Source of the DNA: LMUY01 sp964245075
GTDB taxonomy: Bacteria > Pseudomonadota > Alphaproteobacteria > Acetobacterales > Acetobacteraceae
Assembly (NCBI GenBank): GCA_964245075.1
Contig: CAXTLC010000065.1
Span: 1-27,095, forward strand
DNA length: 27,095 nt
Reading direction: 5' to 3'
In this document: positions 16,501-23,966 of the stretch, piece after piece
How positions within the stretch are numbered: position 1 is the stretch's first letter
Layout of the letters: each line of letters opens with the position of its first letter
Program-made: the position numbers and the translations under genes
Notes under the pieces: model-generated
Database searches by the model: none
What the model saw: the letters and a program-made list of their open reading frames with translations, nothing else
Told to the model about the DNA's origin: nothing

Positions 16501-17280
16501 CAGCCGGTCGAGCGTGGCGCCATACGCCGCGAAGGCGTGCTCCCCGGCTAAGCTCGGGGTCTCGTCCAGCGCGACGCAGCAGGCTCGGTCGGCGCCCATG
16601 TGCTCGCCCAGGACCCGGTTCGCCGCTTCCCGGATAGCGACCGGGTTGCCGAGCGGGCGCAGCGCGTCGCTGAGCTTCAGGAGAAAGGCTTGGCGCGTCT
16701 CGCTGGCGCGCAGCGCCGCCGCGGTGCGATGGTGGTCGGTGACCTCCACCAGAGTCTGCAACACGCCCGCGACCGCGCCCGCCTCGTCACGGACCGGCGA
16801 CCAGGCGGTGTCGAAGACGCGCTCCCCAGGCTCGCCGTCCACCGCGCGGAGCATGACGGGGAAGTCGGCGAGCCGCGTTGCCCGCCCGGCGCGCGCGGCG
16901 TCCAGCAGCGGCGCGATCACCGCCTCGTAGGCGTCCGGCCAGCCCTGCGCCGCCGGGCGGCCGAGCAGCGCCGGGTGACGGTCGCGGGCGATGGCGACGT
17001 AGGCGTCGTTGTAGAGCTGGACGCCTGCCGGTCCCCACAGGACCGTCGCCGGGCCGGGCATCGCCAGCATCATGTCAACGGCCGTACGCAGGCTCTGCGG
17101 CCATGCCGCAGCCGGGCCGAGCGGGGTCGCCGCCCAATCGCGCCCGCGGATGCGCCCGGCCATCTCCGCATCGCCAAGGGGCCAAGCTGGCAGCGTGGGT
17201 GCCTCGGCGGCGCGTGCGCCCCCGGTTCCAGGAGTGTCGTGGCTCAGTGCCTGATCCGTTCGGCGCTTGTGCGTCGTCAT
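13501..17280 (-). CDS. Multi-PAS/GAF hybrid sensor histidine kinase
   Basis: A 1259-residue sensor kinase without a signal peptide or membrane span, so a cytosolic sensor. Order: N-terminal PAS-like domain (about 45-185, with the WAATPLGPAAAWPQSLRTAV lead typical of this group); GAF (about 195-340); four PAS domains (about 350-465, 475-595, 605-725, 735-855); a coiled linker (855-885); HisKA with phospho-acceptor H896 in GGIAHDFNNML; HATPase with N1010, DTGAGM (1058-1063) and GTGLGLS (1084-1090); and a C-terminal receiver with acceptor D1187 in TDVGLPGG and K1237. The HWE-free GIAHDFNNML form usually passes phosphate to its own receiver and then to an Hpt or response regulator elsewhere; no partner is next door. 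The signal is unknown. Confidence 0.93.
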   Translation of the reverse strand: MTTHKRRTDQALSHDTPGTGGARAAEAPTLPAWPLGDAEMAGRIRGRDWAATPLGPAAAWPQSLRTAVDMMLAMPGPATVLWGPAGVQLYNDAYVAIARDRHPALLGRPAAQGWPDAYEAVIAPLLDAARAGRATRLADFPVMLRAVDGEPGERVFDTAWSPVRDEAGAVAGVLQTLVEVTDHHRTAAALRASETRQAFLLKLSDALRPLGNPVAIREAANRVLGEHMGADRACCVALDETPSLAGEHAFAAYGATLDRLRAGGPVVLDDVETDPETRPADLPAYRALGLRAFLTIPLIKNGELACAMCVVSAEPRRWTAAEVALVEETAERTWAAVERARAEAALRVNETRFRAFVTARADVIYRMDPDWGEMRELDGHGFLANTPDPSRSWLERYIHPDDQPGVLAVIEEAIRTKRVFELEHRVRRVDGSLGWTLSRAVPLLDAAGGIAEWFGTARDVTARKEAEAHLRESEARLAAMFESLPVGVGVMAMNGTLVLANPAMHRFLPTGIIPSRDPAQRARWRAASLEGRPAEPGEFPGARALRGEHVMPGVEMLYQGDDGRETWTSVSSAPIQDGEGRTIGGVVVVADTDAARRAAEALLGSEERLRQFAEASSDVLWVRNAETLQWEYLSPAFEAIYGLPCAEALSGDTLRNWASLIHPEDRERAVANIKRVGEGERMVFEYRVRRPVDGQVRWLRNTDFPMRDAAGRIVRIGGAGQDVTELKAAGAAVAASEARLRTLVEGIPQLVWRAKDAGRWTWASPQWCAYTGLTDEASHGLGWLQPVHPDDRDVVMAAWRAADAEGGEVTAGLRLFHAGERRYRWFQARGVPVHDDQGGVVEWLGTLTDIEDQVRSREELEQRVEERTGELMAVEATLRQAQKMDAVGQLTGGIAHDFNNMLQGIAGSLELARRRSEQGRSTDAARYVESARETVRRAAALTHRLLAFSRQQVLDPEPVYLDALVMGMAEMIRRTMGPEVQVEVRLGDGAWPVLCDESQLENALLNLCVNARDAMPDGGWLTISTGEVRLSAAELAGETGAGEERLAPGAYDMLAVADTGAGMDAATQARVFEPFYTTKPLGQGTGLGLSQVYGFVRQSGGLVRLDSTPGQGTTVRLYLPRQKAAVDEQDRDGTVSVVLLVEDEEDLRAMAVEWLREAGLRVLEAPDGAAALRLLHGGARVDLLATDVGLPGGINGRQVADAARARWPSLPVLFMTGYAGGALRGAALPAGMEVIGKPFALDDLTVRVRAMLEAATADA

Positions 17281-17886
17281 CGTTCACTCACACCGGCAGG
17301 CTCGCGGCGAGCAACTGCTCCTTCAACTCGCAGGCGCGGTTCGGTTCCAGTGTCTGGCGGAACCACGCCCTGACCTCGGCGGCCCTGGTGCCCGGCACCT
17401 CGCTTAGGACCTCCACCGTGTGGCCGTGCCGTATCAGCGTTGGCTCAAAGTTGTCGATTCACTTAAATGGGACGGAGTCCGCTATGGCCTCTCCGACCGG
17501 CCACCTCGCTGGTCTGGTAGCGCCTCCCCAAAGCGAGCGTCAAGTGCTGCCCCACCTGCAACGGCGTGCGCAAGCGCAACGCCAGCACGCCCAAGACGGC
17601 CAGGCCAGGAATGCCGTCCATCTTGGTTCCAGCATCCGCCCAATGTCGTCTGGTGGCCGTGATCAACTCGCAATCGCGCTCCATCTCGCGATGCGATGTC
17701 TTGCGCGGCCGACCGCGGCTGCGCCGGTGCAGCGCACAAGGCCTGAGTTGCTCCCGCAACCGGCGATGAACGGTCGGCGCAGCCCCGGACCATACCCACG
17801 TCCGGCCGAACGTGGCGGCAGGTCCAGCCGTCTCGCGTGCAGCGCCGCCAGCGTCTTGGAACAGTGGCGGGAATGGCGCCGAAGCC
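17281..17886. other. 606-base stretch with no supported gene
   Basis: Between the start of the kinase gene and the end of the prpF-like gene. On the minus strand an open stretch at 17287-17445 (ending ...KEQLLAASLPV) looks protein-like but has no start codon after a TGA. A longer minus-strand frame (17463-17933) contains RSRGRPRKTSHRE but matches no family I recognise and overlaps the prpF-like gene. This may be debris of a decayed gene or insertion sequence. No inverted repeats or target duplications were seen. Confidence 0.4.
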
Positions 17887-19083
17887 TCAATCGATCGCCT
17901 GCAAAGTCTCCCGCGGCACGTAGACGAAACCATCCATGATGCGCCGGGCAGTGCGGCTGAAGCTGAGCGCGGAGAAGGCGACGCCGCCCAGCTCGTTGGA
18001 GGACGTCGCCTGTACGTTCACGGACATCACGCCCATCGGGTGCCCGATGCGCAGCTTGTCCATGGCGGCGGCCTCAGCCCCGATCACGTCGTGCACGACC
18101 GATCCGGGGACTCTCGAAGCCGCCGCGGTGCACATCGAGCCCGTTCCGGCCATGCTCTCGTGGCACTTGTTGTACCACACCAGGCGCGCCCGAAGGTCAG
18201 TCCGGTCCGGAACGATGGTTTCGCCGCGCATGGACGTGTAGCCGCCCGGTGCGGACACCGCGACCAGCAGTGGCAAGCCGGGAGATTGCCGGTCCACGTT
18301 CCGCCAGTCATCGCAGAACCCGATCCGCTCGGCGGCCTTGCCGCGCACCTCGCGAAGCCGCTGGATCAGCGCCGGGTCCGCGGCGAAGGCGTCGGGAAGC
18401 TCGCTGCCTTCCAGCCCGACATCCTCGGCCCGCACGAACACGCAAGGGTTGGCCACATCGCAGATCGTGACCGCGACCGTGCGGCCGTCCTCGAGCGCGA
18501 GCGGGTCTGCCGCCTGGCCCGTCGGGAGGATGCGTCCCGTCTTGGCGCCGATCGTCCGCGTGTAGTCCATGCGGATTTCGGCCCCCGTGCCAGGGACGCC
18601 GTCGATCGCGAAGTCGCCCGTGACCTTTGCCCGGCCGCCAGCGACCGGCACGTGCGCCACCAGGATCTTGCCCGTGTTCGTGTTGTGGATGCGGACGGAG
18701 GTCACCCCCGGCGTCACCGCCACCAGGCCGGCATCGATCGCGAACGGCCCGACGCCGGCGGAGATGTTGCCGCAGTTGGAGGAGTACATGACCAGGTCGC
18801 GCTCGAGGACGACCTGGGCATAGGTGTAATCGACGTCGGCGTCCGCCCGCGCGGAGCGTTGGACGATCGCCATCTTGGAGGTGATCAGCCGTGACCCGCC
18901 CAACCCGTCGATTTGCAGGATATCGGGCGTGCCCATGATCCGCTTGAGCAGGCGGTCCCGCAGCGGACCGGGCGGAGGGATGTCATGCTCGAGCAGGTAG
19001 ACGCCCTTGCTCGTGCCGCCGCGGAGCACGGTGCAGCGGATCGCGACCTGATCGGGTTCCTCGCCGGGCATGGCGTCGGTCAT
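17887..19083 (-). CDS. prpF: PrpF-family double-bond isomerase
   Basis: A 398-residue member of the PrpF/diaminopimelate-epimerase-like fold. Known members shift a C=C bond in methylaconitate (PrpF), methylitaconate (Mii) or oxalomesaconate (GalD). Family marks: RCTVLRGGTSKGVY (16-29), QIDGLGGSRLITSKMAIV (57-74) with K70, SSNCGNISAGVGPFAID (101-117) with C104, and the second-half mirror SMAGTGSMCTAAASRVPGS. K70 and C104 line up with the lysine/cysteine pair regarded as catalytic in PrpF. The start ATG overlaps the MFS stop (ATGA), making it the last gene of the five-gene operon. Its neighbours are LeuCD-like and lyase genes, not prpC or acnD, so a methylitaconate- or methylaconitate-like substrate is inferred, not shown. 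Confidence 0.88.
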   Translation of the reverse strand: MTDAMPGEEPDQVAIRCTVLRGGTSKGVYLLEHDIPPPGPLRDRLLKRIMGTPDILQIDGLGGSRLITSKMAIVQRSARADADVDYTYAQVVLERDLVMYSSNCGNISAGVGPFAIDAGLVAVTPGVTSVRIHNTNTGKILVAHVPVAGGRAKVTGDFAIDGVPGTGAEIRMDYTRTIGAKTGRILPTGQAADPLALEDGRTVAVTICDVANPCVFVRAEDVGLEGSELPDAFAADPALIQRLREVRGKAAERIGFCDDWRNVDRQSPGLPLLVAVSAPGGYTSMRGETIVPDRTDLRARLVWYNKCHESMAGTGSMCTAAASRVPGSVVHDVIGAEAAAMDKLRIGHPMGVMSVNVQATSSNELGGVAFSALSFSRTARRIMDGFVYVPRETLQAID

Positions 19084-20480
19084 GACGGCACGGCCTGCTG
19101 GATCGGCTGTGATCCAAGCGCCGGGGCGGCGGCCCCTGCGATCACCGCCTCGTTGTCCAAGGCGCGCCGCTTCGTCTCGACGCCCAGCAGGCCGACGACC
19201 AAGGCCTGCAACAGCAGCATGCCCGACAGCCCGGCGGTCAGGCCGCCCAGGCCGCCGAGGGCCAGCACCCACACCACGCCGTACTGCACGCCCGAGGACG
19301 CCAGCCGGCCTGCCGCGCCGCACAGCCCCGCGCCGCGCAGCCTGAACCGGGTTTCGAACAACTCCGGCACATAGACCGTGAAGCCGACCGTGTTCGCGAT
19401 CCCGATGCAGACCGCCAGCCCGAACCCGACCACGAGGAACAGCACACCGGCAGTCACGATCAGCCATCCGCCCAGTGCCGCGCCCATGACCGAGGAGACG
19501 ATGATGCTCGGCTTGCGCCCCACGCGGTCGGCCAGGCCGACGCCAACCAGGCCGCCCAGCGACTTGCCCAGCGCCATGATCATCGAGATCTGCAGCGCCG
19601 AGCCCAACGTGAGGCCACGCTGCACGAACACCGTGGGCAGCCATTGCAGGAAGCCATACAGCGTGATGCCCACGCTGACGTTGATGACGATGCCGACGAC
19701 CGTGTTGCGCAGGACTCCCGGCGTGAACAGCACGGCCATGGAGACCGGCTCGGTCGGGACACTCGGCGCCGACACATACGGAGGCAGCGGGGCGTAGCGC
19801 GCGACCTTGGCCTCGATCTCTCCCAGAACGCGCTCGGCGTCCGCGATGCGGCCCTTCGACTCCAGCCAGCGCGGTGACTCGGGCATCGACTTGCGGGCAA
19901 GCCAGACCCCCATCGCCGCCACGCCCGGAAGCAGGAACATCGCGCGCCAGCCCAGCGAGGGGATGACGTAGTAGGCGATGACCAGCGAGATGAAGAAGGA
20001 CAGGTTCACGGCCGTGGCCACGGCGGAGATGACCCGGCCGCGGCTGGCCTTGGGCATGAACTCGGCCAGCGTCGCGTAGCCGACGACGATCTCAGCCCCG
20101 AGGCCGAACCCCATGAAGAAGCGCAGGACGGTGAGCGTCGTCATGTCGGGAGCGAAGGCGCCGGCGATCGAGGCCAGTCCGAACAGCGCCAGGTTGGCCT
20201 GGTAGCAGAACCGGCGGCCGAAGCGGTCCCCTAGGACCCCGGCGGCCCAGGCGCCGATCACCAGGCCGATGAACGTCACCACGAGGAAGGCCGCGTTGAT
20301 CGAGGGGGTCGACCAGCCGCTCTGGACCATCGCGGCGAGCACGCCGCCGCCGGAGTAGAGTTCGAACGTGTCGAGAAACAGGCCGGCGGTGATGAGCGCC
20401 GCCAGCCAGTGGTGCCAAGGCGTCAACGGCAGCCGGTCCAGGCGTGGGCCGGCGTCGGCGGTCGTCAGCGCGCGGCTCAT
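19080..20480 (-). CDS. MFS metabolite:H+ symporter
   Basis: A 466-residue, 12-helix inner-membrane transporter of the sugar-porter-like MFS branch that includes aromatic-acid and nicotinate (NiaP-like) importers. Visible marks: the RLDRLPLTPWHHWL N-terminus, GVLGDRFGRR between TM2 and TM3 (81-90), RFFMGFGLGAE in TM4, MPESPRWLESKGR after TM6, and ADRVGRKPS between TM8 and TM9. AGGAGG sits upstream of the ATG, the best ribosome site in the operon. It starts 25 bases after the LeuD-like gene and overlaps the prpF-like gene as ATGA. By position it should import, or less likely export, the organic acid processed by the operon. The exact substrate cannot be read from sequence. Confidence 0.9.
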   Translation of the reverse strand: MSRALTTADAGPRLDRLPLTPWHHWLAALITAGLFLDTFELYSGGGVLAAMVQSGWSTPSINAAFLVVTFIGLVIGAWAAGVLGDRFGRRFCYQANLALFGLASIAGAFAPDMTTLTVLRFFMGFGLGAEIVVGYATLAEFMPKASRGRVISAVATAVNLSFFISLVIAYYVIPSLGWRAMFLLPGVAAMGVWLARKSMPESPRWLESKGRIADAERVLGEIEAKVARYAPLPPYVSAPSVPTEPVSMAVLFTPGVLRNTVVGIVINVSVGITLYGFLQWLPTVFVQRGLTLGSALQISMIMALGKSLGGLVGVGLADRVGRKPSIIVSSVMGAALGGWLIVTAGVLFLVVGFGLAVCIGIANTVGFTVYVPELFETRFRLRGAGLCGAAGRLASSGVQYGVVWVLALGGLGGLTAGLSGMLLLQALVVGLLGVETKRRALDNEAVIAGAAAPALGSQPIQQAVPS

Positions 20481-20505
20481 GGGCGGACCCTCCTCGTCTT
20501 TTTAT

Positions 20506-21150
20506 TTAGTCGGCTCGCGCCCTGGCGGCCCATGCCCAGGGGCGTCGCGCTCGGTCCTGAGACTGCCACTGCGCGATGGCGTCGGCGTGCAGCAGCGATT
20601 GGCCGACCTCGTCCAGGCCGAGCAGCAGGCCGGTGCGCCGGCTGGGGTCGATCGTGAAGCGGATGGGGGGCAGGCCGTCGGCGGTCACGGCCTGCCGTTC
20701 CAGGTCGACATGCAGGGCGGCGCCGGCCTGTGCGCGTTCGGCCAGGGCGGCGACCTCCTGGCCGGGCAGGACGATCGGCAGCATCCCGTTCTGGAAGCAG
20801 TTGGCGTGGAAGATGTCACCGAAGCTCTCGGCGATGACGCATCGGATGCCGAGGCCCGCCAGCGCCCACACCGCACCCTCGCGCGAAGAGCCGCAACCGA
20901 AATTGGCGCCGGCGACGAGGAAGGGCGCACCCTGGCGAGCGGGGTCGTTGAACGGGCAATCGGTCCGCAGCGCGCCATCGGAGGCGTAGCGGATGGCCTC
21001 GAACGCCCAGTGACCAAGCTGGCTGCGAGCCGCCGGGTTCACCCGCACCTCCATCAGCCGCTCGATCCGGATGATCACGTCGGTGTCGACGTTGGGCTGC
21101 GGCAGGACGACGGCCTGGCCCCGCACCTCGCCAAAGGGCCGGGTCGTCAC
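20506..21150 (-). CDS. leuD: LeuD-like hydro-lyase small subunit, GTG start
   Basis: A 214-residue swivel-domain subunit of an aconitase-superfamily hydro-lyase that pairs with the upstream LeuC-like protein. NVDTDVIIRIERL (20-32) and GANFGCGSSREGAVWAL (81-97) are the substrate-side motifs. Biosynthetic LeuD such as the E. coli protein has REHAPWAL at the second site; REGAVWAL and IIRIERL here suggest a paralogous clade. The GTG start overlaps the LeuC stop (GTGA) and preserves the family N-terminus TRPFGEV; the first in-frame ATG would delete NVDTD. The C-terminus is Arg/Ala/Trp-rich and unconserved. Inferred role: hydration of an alkylated maleate/citraconate or methylaconitate-like acid, not leucine synthesis. 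Confidence 0.88.
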   Translation of the reverse strand: MTTRPFGEVRGQAVVLPQPNVDTDVIIRIERLMEVRVNPAARSQLGHWAFEAIRYASDGALRTDCPFNDPARQGAPFLVAGANFGCGSSREGAVWALAGLGIRCVIAESFGDIFHANCFQNGMLPIVLPGQEVAALAERAQAGAALHVDLERQAVTADGLPPIRFTIDPSRRTGLLLGLDEVGQSLLHADAIAQWQSQDRARRPWAWAARARAD

Positions 21151-22544
21151 AGTGCGCGCAGGTCGGTGATGCAGCCGCGCAGCGCGGCGGCGGCGGCCAT
21201 GGCCGGGCTGGCAAGGTGGGTGCGGGCGCCGGGGCCCTGGCGGCCGACGAAGTTGCGGTTCGACGTGGAAACGCAGCGGGCGCCCTCGGGCACACGCTCG
21301 CCATTGGCGGCGACGCACATGCTGCAGCCGGGCTCGCGCCATTGGAAGCCGGCGGCCTCGAACACGCGGTGCAGGCCCTCGGCCTCGGCGTCGCGGCGAA
21401 CCTGCTCGGAGCCGGGAACGACCCAGGCGGTGACGCCCGGCGCCACGTGGCGGCGGGCCACGACGCAGGCGGCCTCCCGCAGGTCGGGCAGCCGGGCGTT
21501 GGTGCAGGAGCCGATGAACACCCAGTCGATGGGCGTGCCGGCGATCGGGCGGCCGGGCTCGAGCGCCATGTAGGCCAGGGCGTCCTCGAGGGCGCGGCGG
21601 CGGGCCGGGTCGGGCTCGTCGGCCGGGTCGGGGATGCGGCCGGCGATGTCGATCGCGTGCTCGGGGCTGGTGCCCCACGTGACGGTCGGGGCGACGGCGG
21701 CGGCGTCGACCGTCGCCACGGCGTCGAAGGTGGCGTCGGCGTCGGTGCGCAGCAGCCGCCAGGCGGCCACCGCTTGTTCGAGCAGGGGGCCGGCCGGGGC
21801 GTAGGGGCGGCCAGCCACCCAGCGGGCGACCGCGTCGTCGGGCGCGATCATGCCGATCCTGGCGCCGAGCTCGATGGAAAGGTTGCACAGCGTCATGCGG
21901 CCCTCGACCGGCAGGGCGGTCACGGCCGGGCCGGCGTACTCGATGGCGTGGCCGGTCCCGGCGCGGGTGCCGAGGCTGCGGATGATGTGGAGCGCCAGGT
22001 CCTTGGCCGTGACCCCCGGGCGGAGCGCGCCCTCGATCCAGATCCGCATCTGCCGGGGCTTCTGCTGCCGCAGGGTCTGGGTCGCGAGCACGTGCATGAT
22101 CTCCGACGAGCCGATCCCGAACGCGAGCGCGCCGAGGCCGCCATGCGTGCAGGTGTGGCTGTCGCCGCAGACGAGCGTCGTGCCGGGGAGGGTGATGCCC
22201 TGCTCGGGCCCGATGACGTGCACGATGCCCTGCCCGGCCTCGCCCAGGTCGAAGAAGCGGATGCCCTGCGCCCCGGCACGCTCCCGCAGCGAGCGGCGGA
22301 GCAGGGGGCCGGTGCCATCGGTGAGCTCGCCGCGGCCACGCGCCGTGGAGACGGCGTGGTCGGGGGTCGCGAAGGTGAGGCCGGGGCTGTGGACGGGGAG
22401 CCCGCGGGCGGCGAGGTCGGTGAGCCCCGCAGTGCCCGAGAGGTCGTGCAGCAGGTGCCGGTCGACGTGCAGCAGGCACCAGCCGCCGCCGAGGTCGGCC
22501 GCGACGTGACTGTCCCAGATCTTGTCGAACAGCGTCGTGGGCAT
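21147..22544 (-). CDS. leuC: LeuC-like hydro-lyase large subunit
   Basis: A 465-residue 4Fe-4S hydro-lyase, large subunit of the isopropylmalate-isomerase class. The three cluster cysteines are at C347 (FIGSCTNAR), C407 and C410 (PGCSMC), the same numbers as in E. coli LeuC. GPEQGITLPGTTLVCGDSHTCTHG (112-135) and TSNRNFVGRQG are also conserved. It is therefore a bona fide LeuC-type fold, which acts on 3-isopropylmalate or (R)-2-methylmalate (citramalate) in known enzymes. There is no leuB or leuA nearby; instead it lies 3 bases after an isocitrate-lyase-family gene and overlaps the leuD-like gene, so a catabolic paralogue is more likely. If this were the only leuCD pair in the genome, it could also serve leucine synthesis. 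Confidence 0.9.
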   Translation of the reverse strand: MPTTLFDKIWDSHVAADLGGGWCLLHVDRHLLHDLSGTAGLTDLAARGLPVHSPGLTFATPDHAVSTARGRGELTDGTGPLLRRSLRERAGAQGIRFFDLGEAGQGIVHVIGPEQGITLPGTTLVCGDSHTCTHGGLGALAFGIGSSEIMHVLATQTLRQQKPRQMRIWIEGALRPGVTAKDLALHIIRSLGTRAGTGHAIEYAGPAVTALPVEGRMTLCNLSIELGARIGMIAPDDAVARWVAGRPYAPAGPLLEQAVAAWRLLRTDADATFDAVATVDAAAVAPTVTWGTSPEHAIDIAGRIPDPADEPDPARRRALEDALAYMALEPGRPIAGTPIDWVFIGSCTNARLPDLREAACVVARRHVAPGVTAWVVPGSEQVRRDAEAEGLHRVFEAAGFQWREPGCSMCVAANGERVPEGARCVSTSNRNFVGRQGPGARTHLASPAMAAAAALRGCITDLRAL

Positions 22545-22547
22545 GCC

Positions 22548-23459
22548 CTACTCCGCGGCTTCGGCGGAGGCGGGGGCTGGGGCCGGGGGGTCGCGGAAGC
22601 GGGTGCGCAGCGCATCCCATTCATCCGACCGGAAGCGGCGGAAGCGGTCGCCGACCTTGAGGCCGTTGCCGAGCGGGGGCGGCTGGTGGGTGGCCTTCAA
22701 CGTCGCCAGCGCCGCGTCGAAGGCGTCCATGGCGGCGCCGAGCAGCAGGCTCGGCAGGATCGCGATGCGGTAGCCCATGGCCTCGGCATCGCGCAGGTTC
22801 AGCTCCGGCGTCTTGCCGCCGCGGACGACGTTCAGCAGGCAGGGGCCGCGGACCCGGCGAGGCACCTCGGCCAGCTCGGCCAGGTTGGGGATGGCCTCCA
22901 CGAAGGCGACGTCGGCGCCGGCCCCGAGGGCGGCGTTGGCGCGGGCGACCGCATCGTCCAGCCCGGCGACCGCGCGGGCGTCGGTGCGGGCGATCAGCAC
23001 GAAGTCCGGGTCGACGCGGGCGGCGGCGGCGGCGCGGACCTTGGCGACGAACTCCTCCAGCGGAACCAGTTCCTTTCCGTCGAGGTGGCCGCACCGCTTG
23101 GGCGAGACCTGGTCCTCGATATGGAGCCCGGCGACCCCGGCACGGTGGTACTCCTGCATCGTGCGGGTGACGTTCAGCTCGTTGCCATAGCCCGTGTCGG
23201 CGTCGGCGATCACCGGCAGGTCGACGGTGCGGGCGATCACCGCGGCGTTGCCGGCCATCTCGGTCAGCGTCACGAGGCCCAGGTCGGGGTAGCCCAGCGA
23301 GAGCGATGTCCCGGCGCCGGTCATGTAGATGGCGGGGAAGCCACTCAGCTCCGCGAAGCGCGCCGAGATGCCGTCATAGGCGCCTGGAGCCGTCACCATG
23401 CTCCCCGGCCCGCTTTGGGCCAGCAGCGCGCGCAGTCGTCCCGGCCCTGATTGCCGCAT
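22548..23459 (-). CDS. Isocitrate lyase/PEP mutase family C-C lyase
   Basis: A 303-residue TIM-barrel enzyme of the isocitrate lyase/PEP mutase superfamily. TAPGAYDGISARFAE (23-37) and YMTGAGTSLSLGYPDLGL (45-62) form the substrate pocket. DADTGYGN (86-93) and HIEDQ (113-117) bind Mg2+. KRCGH (121-125) carries the cysteine that acts as general acid/base in lyases such as 2-methylisocitrate and 2,3-dimethylmalate lyase. The cysteine argues against phosphonate mutases. First gene of the operon: GGGAG precedes the ATG, and the LeuC-like gene starts 3 bases after its stop. It is assigned here as a candidate 2,3-dimethylmalate or 2-methylisocitrate lyase giving pyruvate plus a short acid. Oxaloacetate decarboxylase-type activity is an alternative. 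Confidence 0.88.
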   Translation of the reverse strand: MRQSGPGRLRALLAQSGPGSMVTAPGAYDGISARFAELSGFPAIYMTGAGTSLSLGYPDLGLVTLTEMAGNAAVIARTVDLPVIADADTGYGNELNVTRTMQEYHRAGVAGLHIEDQVSPKRCGHLDGKELVPLEEFVAKVRAAAAARVDPDFVLIARTDARAVAGLDDAVARANAALGAGADVAFVEAIPNLAELAEVPRRVRGPCLLNVVRGGKTPELNLRDAEAMGYRIAILPSLLLGAAMDAFDAALATLKATHQPPPLGNGLKVGDRFRRFRSDEWDALRTRFRDPPAPAPASAEAAE

Positions 23460-23486
23460 GGTCCGCTCCCGGTTCTTGTCCCGGCT

Positions 23487-23522
23487 ATAGACCTGACGCG
23501 GATTGCTTGTCCACCTATTATA
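23487..23522 (-). promoter_or_regulatory. Promoter and possible operator of the catabolic operon
   Basis: On the minus strand a perfect TATAAT -10 box lies at 23522-23517, with no convincing -35 box 15-19 bases upstream. Transcription would begin near 23508, 50 bases before the lyase ATG. Just downstream of it, plus-strand ATAGACCTG (23487-23495) and ACCT (23513-23516) recur in front of the divergent GntR gene, suggesting a regulator site positioned to block the operon. Confidence 0.5.
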
Positions 23523-23873
23523 ACAGGAAGCCGGCCATTCCTGGTGCGATGCATCCACGGGTTCTGACTTGCCGAACATGCCCGAAGGATCGCTGCTTCG
23601 GCCCGGGTCTCTCATCGCCGCCTCGAAGCTGTCCTTCATGAGACGCGGTACATGAACGGCAATCGGCGAACACGGTCGCGACCACGTTGTGCCCGGCGCC
23701 GATACCGGACGTGAACTCAGGCAGCAGGTAATGGCAACCTGGACGCACCCAGAGGTGTCGGTGCGGATCGCCTCTGCCTGCTGCCGCGAGAGCCACCGCG
23801 TGTCAGGCGGCGGCAATGCCTCGAACTGGGATGGCAGCAACACTCCGTCCTGCTTGAACACCGGCCCGGGCAT
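23518..23873 (-). other. Possible decayed small gene in the divergent gap
   Basis: Two overlapping minus-strand frames look protein-like in turn. The first begins MPGPVFKQDGVLLPSQFEAL at 23873 and is plausible to about 23755. The second is plausible from about 23745 (WVRPGCHYLLPEFTSGIGAG, HNVVATVFADC). A single frameshift near 23750-23770 would join them. No family is recognised and codon bias alone could produce this. The gap (23460-23966) otherwise holds only the two promoter regions. Confidence 0.2.
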
Positions 23874-23920
23874 GCGTCTTCCCGCCTGGCGTTCGCGGCC
23901 AGGCTTGTTTAAGCCGGACC

Positions 23921-23958
23921 ATAGACCTGCTTCGATTTCGGTCGACCTGTCATATAAG
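23921..23958 (+). promoter_or_regulatory. Promoter and possible operator of the GntR gene
   Basis: ATAGACCTG (23921-23929) and ACCT (23945-23948) precede a -10-like TATAAG (23953-23958), immediately before the GntR start. The same two blocks, in the same orientation and with similar spacing, occur at the operon promoter (23487-23516). This would allow one regulator to control both directions and itself. Confidence 0.45.
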
Positions 23959-23966
23959 GCCTCGCA

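Noticed and set aside
14452..16551. A 699-codon plus-strand open frame antisense to the histidine kinase
   Set aside because: The composition is Arg/His/Pro-rich with no motif, and the minus strand encodes an uninterrupted kinase with all catalytic boxes.
17463..17933. Transposase gene
   Set aside because: The RGRPRK motif recalls IS5-type proteins, but nothing around it matches, the frame overlaps the end of the prpF-like gene, and no inverted repeats were found.
20506..22544. Leucine biosynthesis operon
   Set aside because: Only LeuC- and LeuD-like genes are present; leuA and leuB are absent, and the neighbours are a lyase, a PrpF-family isomerase and a transporter. Kept as an alternative use, not the main call.
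21216..23450. A 744-codon plus-strand open frame across the LeuC-like and lyase genes
   Set aside because: Gly/Ala/Val-rich shadow sequence; it spans the boundary between two clearly recognised minus-strand genes.
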